Numbered from the stretch's first letter, positions 1 through 10,100 are shown. The stretch: DNA of 64,000 bases from Pseudomonas sp. CFII64 (GCF_000416235.1 NZ_ATLO01000053.1:124001-188000), one strand, 5' to 3'. The notes: generated by a model not told the origin, from the sequence alone. Numbers and translations: made by a program.

Positions 1-2
1 TA

Positions 3-20
3 AGGTTTGACTACAAACCT
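3..20. terminator. Short hairpin downstream of the oxidase gene
   Basis: A 7-bp inverted repeat, AGGTTTG-ACTA-CAAACCT, lies 20 bp past the stop codon of the minus-strand FAD oxidase. It could be the stem of an intrinsic terminator. The window ends before any T-tract on the minus strand can be seen, so this is tentative. Confidence 0.3.
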
Positions 21-39
21 CACGTCCTTTTGTCTGCAA

Positions 40-1335
40 TCAAAGCCCGCCATCGGTCATCTTGTACCAGGCAATGGCCGCCGCGACGTACGCCCTGCGC
101 AGGCCATACAACGGGAACGCCTTGATGTCCGTTGGCGCCACCGGCAACACGTTGCGATCGCCGCTGTGCACGTAACTGGCCAGCGCCTGGCCCATGCGGG
201 TTTGCAGGCCGACGCCGCGCCCCTGGCAACCGATGTCGATGAGCAGCCCCGGCGCCGGTTCGTGGATGTGCGGAAAGTAATCCCGGGTAATCGCCACGCG
301 CCCACACCAGCGGTAGGCAATCGGAATGCCTGCGGTTTGCGGGAACAGTTTTTGGACTGCGCTTTCCAGATGCGACCAGTGATCCTTGCGCGACGGGTCC
401 GGGTCTTGAAAGGTGCCGCGTCCGCCCAGCATCAACCGCCCGGTGTGATCAATGCGGTAATACAGCAACAGGTTGCGCGCGTCCGAGGACACATGGCCTT
501 CGGGCAGAATCGTGCGGCGCACGGCTTCCGGCAGCGGTTCGGTGGCGATCTGGAACGAGTTGGCATCGATGATGGTTTTGCTCAGCGACGGCCACAGATT
601 GTCGGTGTAGCCGTTGGTGCACAGCACCACGCGCTCTGCTGAAACCTGACAGCCTTGCGCGGTCTTGACCTGCCATTTGCCGCCGCTGTTGTTGAGTTCG
701 GTGACCGGCGAGCGCGTGTAAATCTGCACCCCGGCGGCCAGCGCGGCGCGGGCCAGGCCTCGGGCATAGCTCAACGGCTGAATGCCGCCGCCACGTGGGT
801 CGAGCCAGCCGCCGTGATACTTGTCGGTGCCGAGCAGGCGCGCGGTTTCGTCACGCTCAAGAAACCGCGCGGCGACGCCCTGGGCGTTCCAGTCACGCAC
901 GCGGCGTTCCGCCAGCTTCAGGGCGGCGGGCGTGTGCGAGCCCTGAATCCAGCCGTTGCGCACGCGGGGCACGTCCATCTGATGCTTGTCGATCAGGTTG
1001 AACACCGCGTCCACGGTGCCGGCGGCGAAGTCGATCAAGGGCTGGGCTTGGTCCGCGCCCAGCTTGGCGATCAGTTCACTGGGGTCATATTTCAGGCCGG
1101 GAATCACCTGGCCGCCGTTGCGACCGGAACCGCCGAAGCCGACTTCCTGGGCTTCGAGCACCGCCACCCGAACGCCTTGTTCGGCCAGATGCAGCGCCGT
1201 GCTCAAACCACAGAATCCGGCACCAACGATCACCACGTCGGCTTGCATGTCCTGCGCCAACGGCTCGCTCGGGGGTGCTTCAACTGCCGTGGCGGCCCAC
1301 AGCGAAGGGGCCAATGGAAAGTATGTACGGGTCAT
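40..1335 (-). CDS. FAD-dependent oxidoreductase, PuuB/DAO-like
   Basis: This 431-residue protein belongs to the DAO-type flavin amine/amino-acid oxidases, which includes gamma-glutamylputrescine oxidase PuuB. A Rossmann dinucleotide-binding motif VGAGFCGLS is at about residues 36-44. It is followed by the acidic end of beta-2 (VLEAQ) and the family signature GSGRNGGQV. The C-terminal flavin loop is IGCQGRGVGLQ. The length is normal for the family. It is the last gene of a minus-strand unit, just after an amino-acid-type ABC transporter and its XRE/cupin regulator. I infer oxidative use of an imported amine or amino acid; the substrate cannot be read from sequence. Confidence 0.85.
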   Translation of the reverse strand: MTRTYFPLAPSLWAATAVEAPPSEPLAQDMQADVVIVGAGFCGLSTALHLAEQGVRVAVLEAQEVGFGGSGRNGGQVIPGLKYDPSELIAKLGADQAQPLIDFAAGTVDAVFNLIDKHQMDVPRVRNGWIQGSHTPAALKLAERRVRDWNAQGVAARFLERDETARLLGTDKYHGGWLDPRGGGIQPLSYARGLARAALAAGVQIYTRSPVTELNNSGGKWQVKTAQGCQVSAERVVLCTNGYTDNLWPSLSKTIIDANSFQIATEPLPEAVRRTILPEGHVSSDARNLLLYYRIDHTGRLMLGGRGTFQDPDPSRKDHWSHLESAVQKLFPQTAGIPIAYRWCGRVAITRDYFPHIHEPAPGLLIDIGCQGRGVGLQTRMGQALASYVHSGDRNVLPVAPTDIKAFPLYGLRRAYVAAAIAWYKMTDGGL

Positions 1336-1352
1336 TGCAGCGAACCTCGCGC

Positions 1353-2084
1353 TTACATCGGATGAAGGACGCGCCGCAGGAAATCCTGAGTGCGAAGGTG
1401 TTGCGGATTGTTCAGGACCTCGGCGGACGGGCCTTGCTCGACCACCACGCCTTGGTCGATGAACAGCACGCGATCGGCGACTTCCCGGGCAAATTGCATT
1501 TCGTGGGTGACCACCACCATGGTCATGCCCGTTTCGGCCAGGCGGCGCATCACGTCCAGCACGTCGCCCACCAGTTCCGGGTCGAGTGCCGAGGTGGGCT
1601 CATCGAACAGAATCGCCTTGGGCCGCATCGCCAACGCGCGTGCAATGGCGATGCGCTGTTGCTGACCGCCGGACAACTGCGCCGGAAAGGCTTCGGCTTT
1701 TTCGGCCAGGCCGACGCTGTAAAGCAGCTCCATGGCGTGTTCGGTGGCCTGTTTGCGGTCTTCCTTTTTGACGTAGATCGGCCCTTCGATCACGTTCTCC
1801 AGCACCGTGCGATGAGGGAACAGGTTGAAGCGCTGGAACACCATGGCCACTTCAGTGCGGATCGCCTTGATGGTCGGCGCCTTGCGGTCGACCTTGATGC
1901 CGTCGATGTCGATCACGCCTCCTTCGTAGCTTTCCAGGCCATTGATGCAGCGCAGGATGGTGGATTTGCCCGAGCCCGACGGGCCGACGATGCAGATCAC
2001 TTCACCTTTGGCTACCGAGGCATCGATGCCCTTGATGACTTGCAGGTCGCCATAGGATTTGCGCAGTGCACGGATCTCGATCAT
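1353..2084 (-). CDS. Amino-acid ABC transporter ATP-binding protein
   Basis: The 243-residue cytoplasmic ATPase energises the transporter encoded with it. Visible motifs are Walker A GPSGSGKST, the signature LSGGQQQR, Walker B AILFDEPTSALDPE and the switch histidine in VTHEM, which fit the polar amino-acid (GlnQ/HisP) subfamily. The frame is open further upstream, but the ATG at 2084 gives the normal family start (MIEIRALRKSYG). That ATG also makes a 4-bp ATGA overlap with the stop of the permease gene, so translation is probably coupled. Confidence 0.93.
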   Translation of the reverse strand: MIEIRALRKSYGDLQVIKGIDASVAKGEVICIVGPSGSGKSTILRCINGLESYEGGVIDIDGIKVDRKAPTIKAIRTEVAMVFQRFNLFPHRTVLENVIEGPIYVKKEDRKQATEHAMELLYSVGLAEKAEAFPAQLSGGQQQRIAIARALAMRPKAILFDEPTSALDPELVGDVLDVMRRLAETGMTMVVVTHEMQFAREVADRVLFIDQGVVVEQGPSAEVLNNPQHLRTQDFLRRVLHPM

Positions 2085-2731
2085 TTGCTCCCCCGTTTTT
2101 CGAAGTGACGCACCAGCAGAATGAGCGGCACGCACATGATCAGATAAAGCAGCGCGACCAGGGTAAACACCGTGGCGTTCTGGAAGGTCGAGGTGGCGAT
2201 CAGCTTGCCTTGCAGGGCCAACTCGGCAACGGTGATGGTCGAGGCCTGGGACGAATCCTTGAGCATCATGATCATGGTGTTGCCGTAAGGCGGCAGAACG
2301 ATTTTCACTGCCTGGGGCAACACGGCGCGGCGCATCATCAGCCACCATCCCATGCCCATGGACTGCGCGGCTTCAAGCTGGCCACGGTCCACCGCTTCGA
2401 TCCCGGCGCGAAAGTTCTCGGCCTGATACGCCGAATAAGCGATGCCCAGACCGATGATGCCGGCTTGCAGGGCGCTCATGGTGATGCCGAAATCCGGCAT
2501 CACGAAATAGATGTAGAACAGCAGCACGATGATCGGAATGCCGCGCAGCAGGTTGATGATCGCGGAGCTGATCCACGCCAGGACCGGCACGCCCGATACG
2601 CGCATGGCCGCCCAGACCAGGCCCAGCACGGTGGACAGCAGCAGCGAGCCGATGGTCACCTGAATGGTCAGCCACGCGCCCTGCAGAAGAATGGGCAGAA
2701 ATTGCCAGGATTGGGTCAGGAACTCGGACAT
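2081..2731 (-). CDS. Amino-acid ABC transporter permease
   Basis: This 216-residue inner-membrane permease is of the HisM/GlnP type. It has about five hydrophobic segments. The EAA-type cytoplasmic loop reads EAVDRGQLEAAQSMGMG (about residues 112-128), as in polar amino-acid permeases. It overlaps the ATPase gene by 4 bp and follows the binding-protein gene after about 80 bp. A single permease is encoded here, so it probably works as a homodimer. The substrate is inferred only as an amino acid or a related amine. Confidence 0.92.
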   Translation of the reverse strand: MSEFLTQSWQFLPILLQGAWLTIQVTIGSLLLSTVLGLVWAAMRVSGVPVLAWISSAIINLLRGIPIIVLLFYIYFVMPDFGITMSALQAGIIGLGIAYSAYQAENFRAGIEAVDRGQLEAAQSMGMGWWLMMRRAVLPQAVKIVLPPYGNTMIMMLKDSSQASTITVAELALQGKLIATSTFQNATVFTLVALLYLIMCVPLILLVRHFEKRGSK

Positions 2732-2811
2732 GATCGACTACTCGGGTCAGGGTGCAGGGAACGCGCGCGGCACGCTGCGCAAGGCAGCGCGCCGGGCACT
2801 GCGAAGCGTGC

Positions 2812-3561
2812 TTACAGACCCCACTTCTTGAGGATCGTGTCGATACTGCCGTCAGCCTTGAGTTCAGCCAGCGCGGTGTTGATCTTGCCCATCAATTCGG
2901 TGTCGCCCTTGCGGCCGGCGATGCCGATGTTGTTGGGCATGGTTGCCTTATAGGTGGTCACCAGATGCAGGGCCGGGAACACCTTCTGATTGATGGCGTA
3001 GGCCGCAATCGGGTAATCCAGCACGCCGATGTCGATGCGACCCGCGTTGGCGTCGCGCATCAAGTCGGCGGTGGTTTCGTAGAGTTTGACTTCGCTGAAC
3101 AGCCCGCTCTTTTGCAGCGGCTCGACAAAGGCGGTGCCCACTTGCACGCCGACCTTTTTGCCTTTCATTTCTTCGAAACTGGTGTAGGCCGTGGTGTCGC
3201 TGTTGGGCGCGACAACGCCTTCGCCATAGCTGTAGACCGGGCTGGAAAAGTCCACGACCTGTTGCCGTGCCGGGGTGATGAACATCGCAGCGGAGATCAG
3301 ATCCACGCGCTTGGACGTCAGGGAGCCGATCAGCGAGGCAAACGGCATCGGTTCGATCTGCACTTCAAAACCGGCTTTTTTGGAGACGGCATTGACGATG
3401 TCAACCATCACGCCTTCGACGCTGTTGGTCTTGGTGTTCAGGAAGGTGAACGGGCTGCCGGTGGGTGTCGAGGCGACCTTGAGCGTTGCAGCCTGGGCTG
3501 CGCTGGTGAACGTCAGGGTCAGCGCGCAGAACAATGTGGCGAGTGCCAATGGATTTTTCAT
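2812..3561 (-). CDS. Periplasmic amino-acid-binding protein of the ABC transporter
   Basis: This 249-residue family-3 solute-binding protein has a signal peptide of about 24 residues that ends at AQA. The mature start TLKVASTPTGSPFTF is typical of family-3 proteins. The internal segments GVMVDIVNAVSKKAG and LISAAMFITPARQQVVDFSSPVY match the conserved ligand-binding lobe. It is the first transporter gene and lies between the regulator and the permease. An AGGAAC ribosome-binding site precedes the ATG. The ligand class is polar amino acids or derivatives; I cannot name the compound. Confidence 0.92.
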   Translation of the reverse strand: MKNPLALATLFCALTLTFTSAAQAATLKVASTPTGSPFTFLNTKTNSVEGVMVDIVNAVSKKAGFEVQIEPMPFASLIGSLTSKRVDLISAAMFITPARQQVVDFSSPVYSYGEGVVAPNSDTTAYTSFEEMKGKKVGVQVGTAFVEPLQKSGLFSEVKLYETTADLMRDANAGRIDIGVLDYPIAAYAINQKVFPALHLVTTYKATMPNNIGIAGRKGDTELMGKINTALAELKADGSIDTILKKWGL

Positions 3562-3615
3562 ATGCGTTCCTCAAGTGATTAGGTGTGTTCCCAACAATCT
3601 CTGTTCTGCCGTCGC

Positions 3616-4269
3616 CTATTTGCTGATGTGCGTGACGCTCCACATGACGATGGTTTCGGTGATGCCCGGATTGCGCCAGCGGCGTGGCGTGCTGCCGTCG
3701 TAGCAAAAACTGTCGCCGGTGTTGAGCCGCAACAGCTGGTCATGAATGCACAGCTCCAGCTGGCCCTGCACCACGTAGCCGACCTGCTCACCGGTGTGGG
3801 TGAAAAACAACTCGTTGCCGGTCGAGCCGCCCGGCGCAATCACGGCGCGATACATCTGCACGTTGCCGCGAGCGGCGGGCGGGGTCAGGTTGACCTTCTG
3901 GATGCCCTTGTCCGCCAGGTCGATGCCGGTGTGAAAACCCGCGCGCACCACGGCCCCCGCGGTTTCGTTGTCCCGGGGCTGGGAGTTGCGGATCAGGGTT
4001 TCCAGCGGGATGTTCAGTTCTTGCGCCAGCGCGCTCAGGGTGCGCAGCGAGATTGAGCGCAAGCCGCGTTCGATCTGGCTCAACAGGCTCACGGAAATGC
4101 CCGATGCCAGCGCCACCTGGCGCAGCGGTTTGTCCAGCGCCTTGCGCCGCTGACGCAGTTGTTCGCCCAACCAGAGATCGATGATCGAGTTGATTCGGTG
4201 CGCGGAAGCCGAGGTTTCATCGGTCGGCAAAACGGGCGCTATGTCGGGGCTGGTCGTTGGCATGGTCAT
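3616..4269 (-). CDS. XRE-family regulator with C-terminal cupin, PuuR-like
   Basis: The 217-residue protein has an N-terminal helix-turn-helix (about residues 45-95, with RQVALASGISVSLLSQIE). A cupin_2 sensor domain follows at about 140-215, containing GEQVGYVVQGQLELCIHD and GDSFCYDGSTPRRWRN. This HTH-cupin layout is that of PuuR and related catabolic repressors that sense small metabolites. The gene is immediately upstream of the transporter and oxidase on the same strand. A perfect 8+1+8 palindrome sits 16 bp before its start, which suggests autoregulation. The true inducer is unknown. Confidence 0.88.
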   Translation of the reverse strand: MTMPTTSPDIAPVLPTDETSASAHRINSIIDLWLGEQLRQRRKALDKPLRQVALASGISVSLLSQIERGLRSISLRTLSALAQELNIPLETLIRNSQPRDNETAGAVVRAGFHTGIDLADKGIQKVNLTPPAARGNVQMYRAVIAPGGSTGNELFFTHTGEQVGYVVQGQLELCIHDQLLRLNTGDSFCYDGSTPRRWRNPGITETIVMWSVTHISK

Positions 4270-4284
4270 GTGTAACTTTCACAG

Positions 4285-4301
4285 TTGTGTAAATTACACA
4301 A
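4285..4301. promoter_or_regulatory. Palindromic operator upstream of the XRE/cupin regulator
   Basis: The 17-bp sequence TTGTGTAA-A-TTACACAA is a perfect 8-bp inverted repeat with a 1-bp centre. It lies 16 bp upstream of the regulator's ATG, and a further half-site TGTGTAA covers the start itself at 4269-4275. This is the size and place expected for an XRE dimer operator; that the regulator binds it is inferred. Confidence 0.6.
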
Positions 4302-4548
4302 AGCAATACGCGGGCCAATTCAGTTTTCGAGAGCGCCCATTCAGGCTTTTTTCGACGTGAGCGCCGGGAATAGCGGGGCGCCTGGGTCACTCGCTGACAG
4401 GTTGATTGCGCCTGGAAGACCCGGCCGCTGCACATCGCCGGGGCGTCCCTGCCTTGTTATGGCGCGGCCGCAGATCAACGCTTTTGCATTGCTCGTGCAT
4501 TGAGTACCCTTGCTGGCCAAAAGTCGCTCCACGAGAACCGCACTGCAC

Positions 4549-5718
4549 ATGACACCTTTCTTCACACACTGGCGTAACGGTCTGGCCTGGGCTGCACTGG
4601 CGGTGTTCCTCAGCGCTTGCGACAACAGCGAAAAACCCCCAACGTCCACCCCGCCGACACCCGCGCCGCCGCACACCACTTACACCCAGGCCGGATGGGA
4701 TGTGTTGCCAGCCGTTACCGACAGCGATTTGCAGGCCGGTTTCGCTTCATGGCGCAGCGCTTGTGTGCGACTCAAGGCCGATGCGGTCTGGGGCGCGACC
4801 TGCGCGGCGGCCAGCACGCTCGCGGCGACGCCCAGCGGTGCGGACATCCGCACCTTCCTGCAGGCCCAGTTGCAGGTTTACGTCCTGCGTTCCGCGGCGG
4901 GCAGCACTGACGGTTTGATCACCGGCTATTACGAGCCGGTCTATCCCGGCAGCCTGACCCAGACGCCACACACCCCGGTGCCGGTGTACGGCGTGCCCGA
5001 CGATCTGATCGTGGTGAACCTGGACAGCATTTATCCCGAGCTCAAGGGCAAGCGCTTGCGCGGCAGGCTCGAAGGTCGAGTGCTCAAGCCTTATGACGAC
5101 GCAGCGACCATCACCAGTCAGGGCCTTAATGCGCCGGTCGTTGCCTGGCTGACCGACCCGATGGACCTGCAGTTTCTGCAAATCCAGGGTTCGGGTCGGG
5201 TTCGTCTGGAAGACGGTCAGCAGTTGCGCATCGGTTATGCCGATCAGAACGGTCGTCCTTATCGAGCGATTGGTCGCTGGCTGGTGGAGCAGGGCGAGTT
5301 GAAGAAAGAAGACGTGACCATGGGCGCCATCAGTGCCTGGGCCAAGGCGCATCCGGAGCGCATCAACGAGCTGTTGGCGAGCAACCCGAGTTACGTGTTT
5401 TTCGCCCGCAACCCGGACAGCAACGAAGGCCCGCGCGGTTCGCTCAACGTGCCGCTGACCGCCGGTTACAGCGTGGCGATTGATCGCAAGGTTATTCCGT
5501 TGGGCAGCCTGCTCTGGCTATCCACCACGCGCCCCGACGGCAGCAGCCTGGTGCGTCCGGTCGCAGCACAAGACACCGGCGGTGCCATCGCTGGCGAAGT
5601 GCGCGCCGATCTGTTCTGGGGCACCGGCGAAGAAGCCGGCCACCTGGCGGGCGACATGAAGCAGAAGGGCAATATCTGGCTGCTGTGGCCCAAAGGGATG
5701 GCGTTGCCGGCGGGTTGA
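4549..5718 (+). CDS. mltA: Membrane-bound lytic murein transglycosylase A
   Basis: MltA cleaves the glycan strands of peptidoglycan from the outer-membrane inner leaflet. The 389-residue protein starts at the ATG that gives a lipoprotein signal ending in the lipobox LSAC (Cys at about residue 24). An upstream in-frame start would only add a non-signal extension. Visible MltA-domain blocks are ITGYYEPVYPGS, FLQIQGSGRV and NPSYVFFARN. The C-terminal 3D domain carries the catalytic Asp in AAQDTGGAI and the block DLFWGTGEEAG. The length is near that of E. coli MltA. It stands alone between a divergent regulator and the pel region. Confidence 0.95.
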   Translation: MTPFFTHWRNGLAWAALAVFLSACDNSEKPPTSTPPTPAPPHTTYTQAGWDVLPAVTDSDLQAGFASWRSACVRLKADAVWGATCAAASTLAATPSGADIRTFLQAQLQVYVLRSAAGSTDGLITGYYEPVYPGSLTQTPHTPVPVYGVPDDLIVVNLDSIYPELKGKRLRGRLEGRVLKPYDDAATITSQGLNAPVVAWLTDPMDLQFLQIQGSGRVRLEDGQQLRIGYADQNGRPYRAIGRWLVEQGELKKEDVTMGAISAWAKAHPERINELLASNPSYVFFARNPDSNEGPRGSLNVPLTAGYSVAIDRKVIPLGSLLWLSTTRPDGSSLVRPVAAQDTGGAIAGEVRADLFWGTGEEAGHLAGDMKQKGNIWLLWPKGMALPAG

Positions 5719-5746
5719 AGCGGGATATAAATCTGCAATGCATCCT

Positions 5747-5836
5747 GTAGGACTGGCTTCAGCCGGGAGGAGGCCAGTCCATCCGTAACGGATTCGTCGT
5801 CAGAACTCTCGCCCTCCCGGCTGAAGCCGGTCCTAC
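5747..5836. repeat. Paired REP element (REPIN-like)
   Basis: Two inverted GTAGGA-type arms flank about 40 bp. The left arm contains GTAGGACTGGCTTCAGCCGG and the right arm contains CCGGCTGAAGCCGGTCCTAC. This is the usual form of Pseudomonas REP doublets between genes. It has a different core from the elements at 32.9 kb and 58.6 kb. Confidence 0.8.
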
Positions 5837-6031
5837 GAATCCCGAGCACTGCTAGATAGCTATATAGCTAGCTATTGGCCTGCTCAACGAAATATTCGGA
5901 CACTCTCCCATGCTATCGATCAGCCACACCAAACCTGAACGAATGCACATGTGGAAGTTCTAAACTTGTCACGCCAAAAAAATGGCGACTATTTTCGGTT
6001 TGCCGCTGGTCGTAACTTTCTAATAAATAAA

Positions 6032-6045
6032 GACAAAAGATTGAC
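6032..6045 (+). promoter_or_regulatory. Possible FleQ-like site upstream of pelA
   Basis: GACAAAAGATTGAC matches 10 of the 13 specified positions of the FleQ-box consensus as I recall it (GTCaNTAAAtTGAC). FleQ with c-di-GMP controls pel in P. aeruginosa. The site lies about 190 bp before the pelA start in an AT-rich stretch. The match is modest and could be chance. Confidence 0.3.
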
Positions 6046-6236
6046 AGTAATCCGGGTTTAAATAACCATTGCGCCACTAGCTAATGGCCTTCCGCCATAG
6101 CCTTGCTTGCTCTGCTCTCACGACTTATCACGCCTTTCGTATGGATGATTTTCTCCATTCGCGTGCCGATAACGCTCGCCTGCTGGAGCGCTTCACGCAC
6201 ACACGTGTTATCGGTTCAGTCAGTCAAGAGTGAGTT

Positions 6237-7124
6237 ATGGAAAAGGATTCCCGCAGGGCCCGAGTCTGTTCGGCCGTTAAACAGCTATTGGCTGTTTTGA
6301 CCGTATTTATTCCCGTCCCCGGCGTTCAGGCAGCACCCGCGCAGTTTTCCAGCGTGGTCTTCTGGTATGCGGATAAACCACCGCTTGCCAAGCTGGCTCA
6401 GTTTGATTGGGCGGTGGTCGAGCCAGGGCATCTTTCTGCCGCCGACGTCAAAGCACTGCGCGTTCGGGGCGGTCTGCCGTTCGCTTATCTCTCGGTGGGC
6501 GAGTTTCATGGCGGTCAGCCTGAACTCGACGCCGCAGCGTTGTCCGGCGCCGTCAGTTCCATGCGCAACAATGCCTGGAACAGCCAGGTCATGAACCTTG
6601 CATCGCCAGCCTGGCGTGAGCATTTGTTCGGCCGCGCTGCCGCGTTGCGCGCCCAGGGTTATGCCGGCCTGTTTCTCGATACCCTCGACAGTTTTCAGCT
6701 ATTGCCCGAAGCGGAGCGTGAAGCGCAGCGCCTGGCGTTGGTCAGCTTGTTGCGTGAGCTGCATCAACGTCAGCCGCAGTTGAAGCTGTTTTTCAACCGT
6801 GGTTTTGAAGTGTTGCGTGACCTGCAAGGTGTGGCTGCCGCTGTGGCGGTGGAGTCGATTCATGCCGGTTGGGATGCCGCCAACCAGCGTTTTCGCCCGG
6901 TTCCCGAGGCTGATCGGCAGTGGCTGGAAACTCAGCTGCAACCTTTGCGCGCCCAGGATATTCCGCTGGTGGCCATCGACTACCTGCCAGCCGAGCGGCA
7001 TGAAGAAGCTCGGCTTCTGGTCAAGCGCCTGCGTGCAGAAGGTTTCGTGCCCTACATTGCGCCTCCCGATCTGGGCTCGATGGGCGTCGGCAGTATCGAA
7101 GTCACTCATGAAGCAGGTCAGTAA
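6237..7124 (+). CDS. pelA: PelA-like glycoside hydrolase, hydrolase domain only
   Basis: The 295-residue exported protein matches the N-terminal alpha-1,4-galactosaminidase-like TIM barrel of PelA, which trims Pel polysaccharide in the periplasm. A signal peptide ends near GVQA. Acidic residues sit in FLDTLDS (D148) and VAVES (E206); their spacing equals that of the two catalytic acids of P. aeruginosa PelA. P. aeruginosa PelA is about 950 residues, with a C-terminal polysaccharide deacetylase. That domain is absent here, and the TAA stop overlaps the pelB ATG (TAATG). The junction is therefore clean rather than an obvious frameshift. It is the first gene of the pel operon. Confidence 0.88.
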   Translation: MEKDSRRARVCSAVKQLLAVLTVFIPVPGVQAAPAQFSSVVFWYADKPPLAKLAQFDWAVVEPGHLSAADVKALRVRGGLPFAYLSVGEFHGGQPELDAAALSGAVSSMRNNAWNSQVMNLASPAWREHLFGRAAALRAQGYAGLFLDTLDSFQLLPEAEREAQRLALVSLLRELHQRQPQLKLFFNRGFEVLRDLQGVAAAVAVESIHAGWDAANQRFRPVPEADRQWLETQLQPLRAQDIPLVAIDYLPAERHEEARLLVKRLRAEGFVPYIAPPDLGSMGVGSIEVTHEAGQ

Positions 7125-10100
7125 TGCGTAAAGACCCTGCGCCGAGCCGTTTACTCAACCCTTGGGCTCTGGCTGCCGTGGCGATTGCCGTCGGCGGTGT
7201 GCTCTGGGCGACCTTCCAGCGTGAAGAAGTGTTCCAGCCTGATGGCCGTGAGCCCGATGCGGTTTCGGCTAACTATGCCGAGCTGTTGTTGGCGGCTCAC
7301 CCGGAAGACGATCGCCTGCGTTTGCAGTTGGTGGATCTGTTGATTCGTCTGGGTGATTACCCCAAGGCGCGTCAGCATCTGGATGGCTGGATTTCGCCGC
7401 AGCCGCAAATACAGGCGTTTTATCGCCTTGAACTGGACGCGCTGGTGGCTGTGCAGAGCAATGATCCGGTCGCACAGCAGGGCTTGCTCGAACGGCTGAA
7501 GAACGTCGATCACAGCACCTTGCCGTTACCGCAATTGCAGGAGCTGGCCCGTCTGGCGTTGTCGTTGCAGGCACCGGCGTTCGCCGCTGGCGTCTTTGAA
7601 GACATCGCCCGGCGCGATCCCGAGCAGCGTCGGGCGTCGCTGATGGCTGCCGCGCAGTGGTATCTGGCGGGTGAGCAACCGGGGCGTGCGGCGGACGTTT
7701 ATCTGCAACTCAAGGACGACAAGAACTTCGTCGCCGAGCGCCGTAAATACGCGCAGTTGGCCTTCGATGCTTTGTTGGCGGCCAACCGGGGCGAACAAGC
7801 GGCGCAGGTGCTTGCCGACGAACTGGACCGGCTCAAGGACCCGCACAGCGATGCGGCCTGGCTGGAGCAGGGCGTGACCGTCGCGGTGCAGAGCAAGCGT
7901 TTTGATCTGGCGCAGCGCATCCTGGCCCAATGGCGCGTGCTGCAGCCGGACAATCCGCAGATTCTGGTTCAGGACTTCAACATGCGGCTGGCGTTTGATG
8001 ACTTGCCGGGTGCCTGGAAAAGCGGCCAGCAGTTGCTTGAGAAAAACCCTCAGGATCCGCAGCTGCTGGAGCAGATGGCCAGACTCGGCGAATGGCGCAA
8101 TGAGCCGCAAGCCGCGCTGGGCTACTGGATCCGTTTGCTCAACCTGCGTGAAGACCCGAAAACCCGCGAGCACGCCTGGCGTCTGGCTAGCCAGCAAGCG
8201 GATTTTGCGCGGATGATTCCCTTGCTCGCCGAGATCATGACCCAGCGCGCGCTGACCGAAGTCGAACTCGATGCGCTGTTGTACGGCTACCAAGCACAGG
8301 GTAATCAAGCCCAGGCGGCGAGCTGGCTGACCAGCTATGTGAGCAAGTACCCCAAGCAGCGTCAGGCCTGGACTCGCCTGCTGCAAAACCTGGAAAACAG
8401 CGGCCAATTCGCCGCGAAGGCGCAGGCCTATACCGAGCTGTCCAAACGTTTTGCGTTGACCACTCCCGAGCGCGTGGACTGGGCCGGCACTTACCTGAAG
8501 CTCGCCGATAAACAGGCGGCCTGGAACGTGCTGCAAGTGGATAATCGCGCCATCACCTACGAGCCTTACTGGCGCACCCGGGCGATTCTGGCCTGGGACC
8601 TCAAGCTTGATGCCGAGCTGCAAGTTGCGCTGGAAAAACTCCTGGCACTCAAAGGCTCGCTGGATTTTGGCGAAGAGAGCCAGCTGATCACCTTGTACGG
8701 CCTGACCGATCCGCAGCGCGCGCTTGATCTCTCGGTCGCCAGCTGGAAGCGCGGTCATGATCCGCAACGCCTGGTGCAAGCCTTGCAGCAGGCGCAGGAA
8801 CTTCAGGACTGGCCGCAAGTGGCCGCCTTGCTCAAGGACGCCGAGCATTACCCGGCCGCTGATAATCAAGCGCAAGTGCTGGCGATTCGCGGTACGCTCG
8901 CCACCCGCGAAGGCAACCACGACGAAGCGCAGCGCTTGTACCTCAAGGGCCTGGCGCTGTACCCGGATGACAATCTGTTCCGCGAGCGCTTGATGTGGCT
9001 CTACGTGGATCAGGGCCGCACGGCTGATCTCAAGCCGTTGCTCACCACTTGGCGGGCACGGGCGCGGCAGGACCGGACGTTGTGGCTGCCATTCGCCAGC
9101 GCGAGCCAGATGCTCGGGCGCGGCAGCGAAGCCTTGGCCTGGTATCGGATGTATCTGAAAAAGAGCCCGGATGACTGGCTGGTGCAAGCGGCGTATGCCG
9201 ATGCGCTGCAAAGTGCGGGTTATCTGGACATGGCCCAGCGGCTGCGCTTCAAGTTGCTGCGCAGCCCGGAAAGCGAACAGGTCAAGCCTTCAGCGCAACA
9301 CTACGCGGTCTGGCTGCGCTTGATGGCCAGCAGTTATTCGCCGCGCATGGCCGAACAGAAAGCGTTGCAATGGCAGGACGGTTCGCCGGCCATGCTGAGC
9401 CTGTGGTTCGAGCGGCTGATGGCGCGTCTGGATGCGACGAACCAGTCCGCGCAGAAAGACCAATGGCTGGACTGGGCGCAGGCTCAGGGGTTGCGCGTTG
9501 ACCGTTACGAACACATTCAGCAAGCCTTGCGCAGCCGCAACAAGGCCCAGGTGCAAACGCTGCTGGCGCGCAGCGATCTTGATCCGGCGCAGCGCACGCA
9601 GGCGTTGATTCGTCTTGGGCGTCTGGCGCAAGCGCTCGACGTCAGTCTGTCGGCACTCGGCGACGAGCAGCCGGCCATCGTCCGCGAGCAACTGCGGCGG
9701 CAGGCCGTGGCCATTCAGGAAAGCACGCCTCAGGGCGCGAAGCTGTCCTGGCGTGAGCAGGATTTCGGTGGTCTGGAGTTCAACGCGGCGCGTGTGCAGG
9801 TTGCCCACAATCTGGGTGATCAGTGGTACGCCGATGTGCAACTGGAGCAGGGCACCTACGACAGCGATCAACTGGTTTCATCGCGTCTGGGCCAGGAGCG
9901 CAATGCGGCCGTGGCCCTCAAGCGTCGGGTCGAAAACGGCAGCTACACGCTGTCCGCCGACACCAGTCAGCGCAAGGATGAAGACCGTAATGGCCTGGCC
10001 GTCGCGCGGACCTGGCAGTTGGACGAACGCGGCGCCCTCGAAGCGGGCGTCGACTGGCATCGCAAGAGCGAAGACAGCGGCCTGATGCGCGCCTTTGGCC

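Larger units (their letters stand above)
5719..6236. other. Intergenic region between mltA and pelA
   Basis: No credible gene is visible in this 518-bp stretch. It holds a paired REP element at 5747-5836, the 14-bp palindrome TAGCTATATAGCTA at 5857-5870 and an AT-rich segment at about 5960-6070 that probably contains the pel promoter. The short open frames here lack ribosome-binding sites and family features. Confidence 0.6.

Noticed and set aside
5857..5870. AT-rich palindrome as a terminator of mltA
   Set aside because: No GC stem and no T-tract; it is better described as a copy of the palindrome core found at 24172-24185.
7526..9211. Minus-strand open frame of 561 codons inside pelB
   Set aside because: An antisense shadow of the TPR region of pelB; no start signal or protein features.
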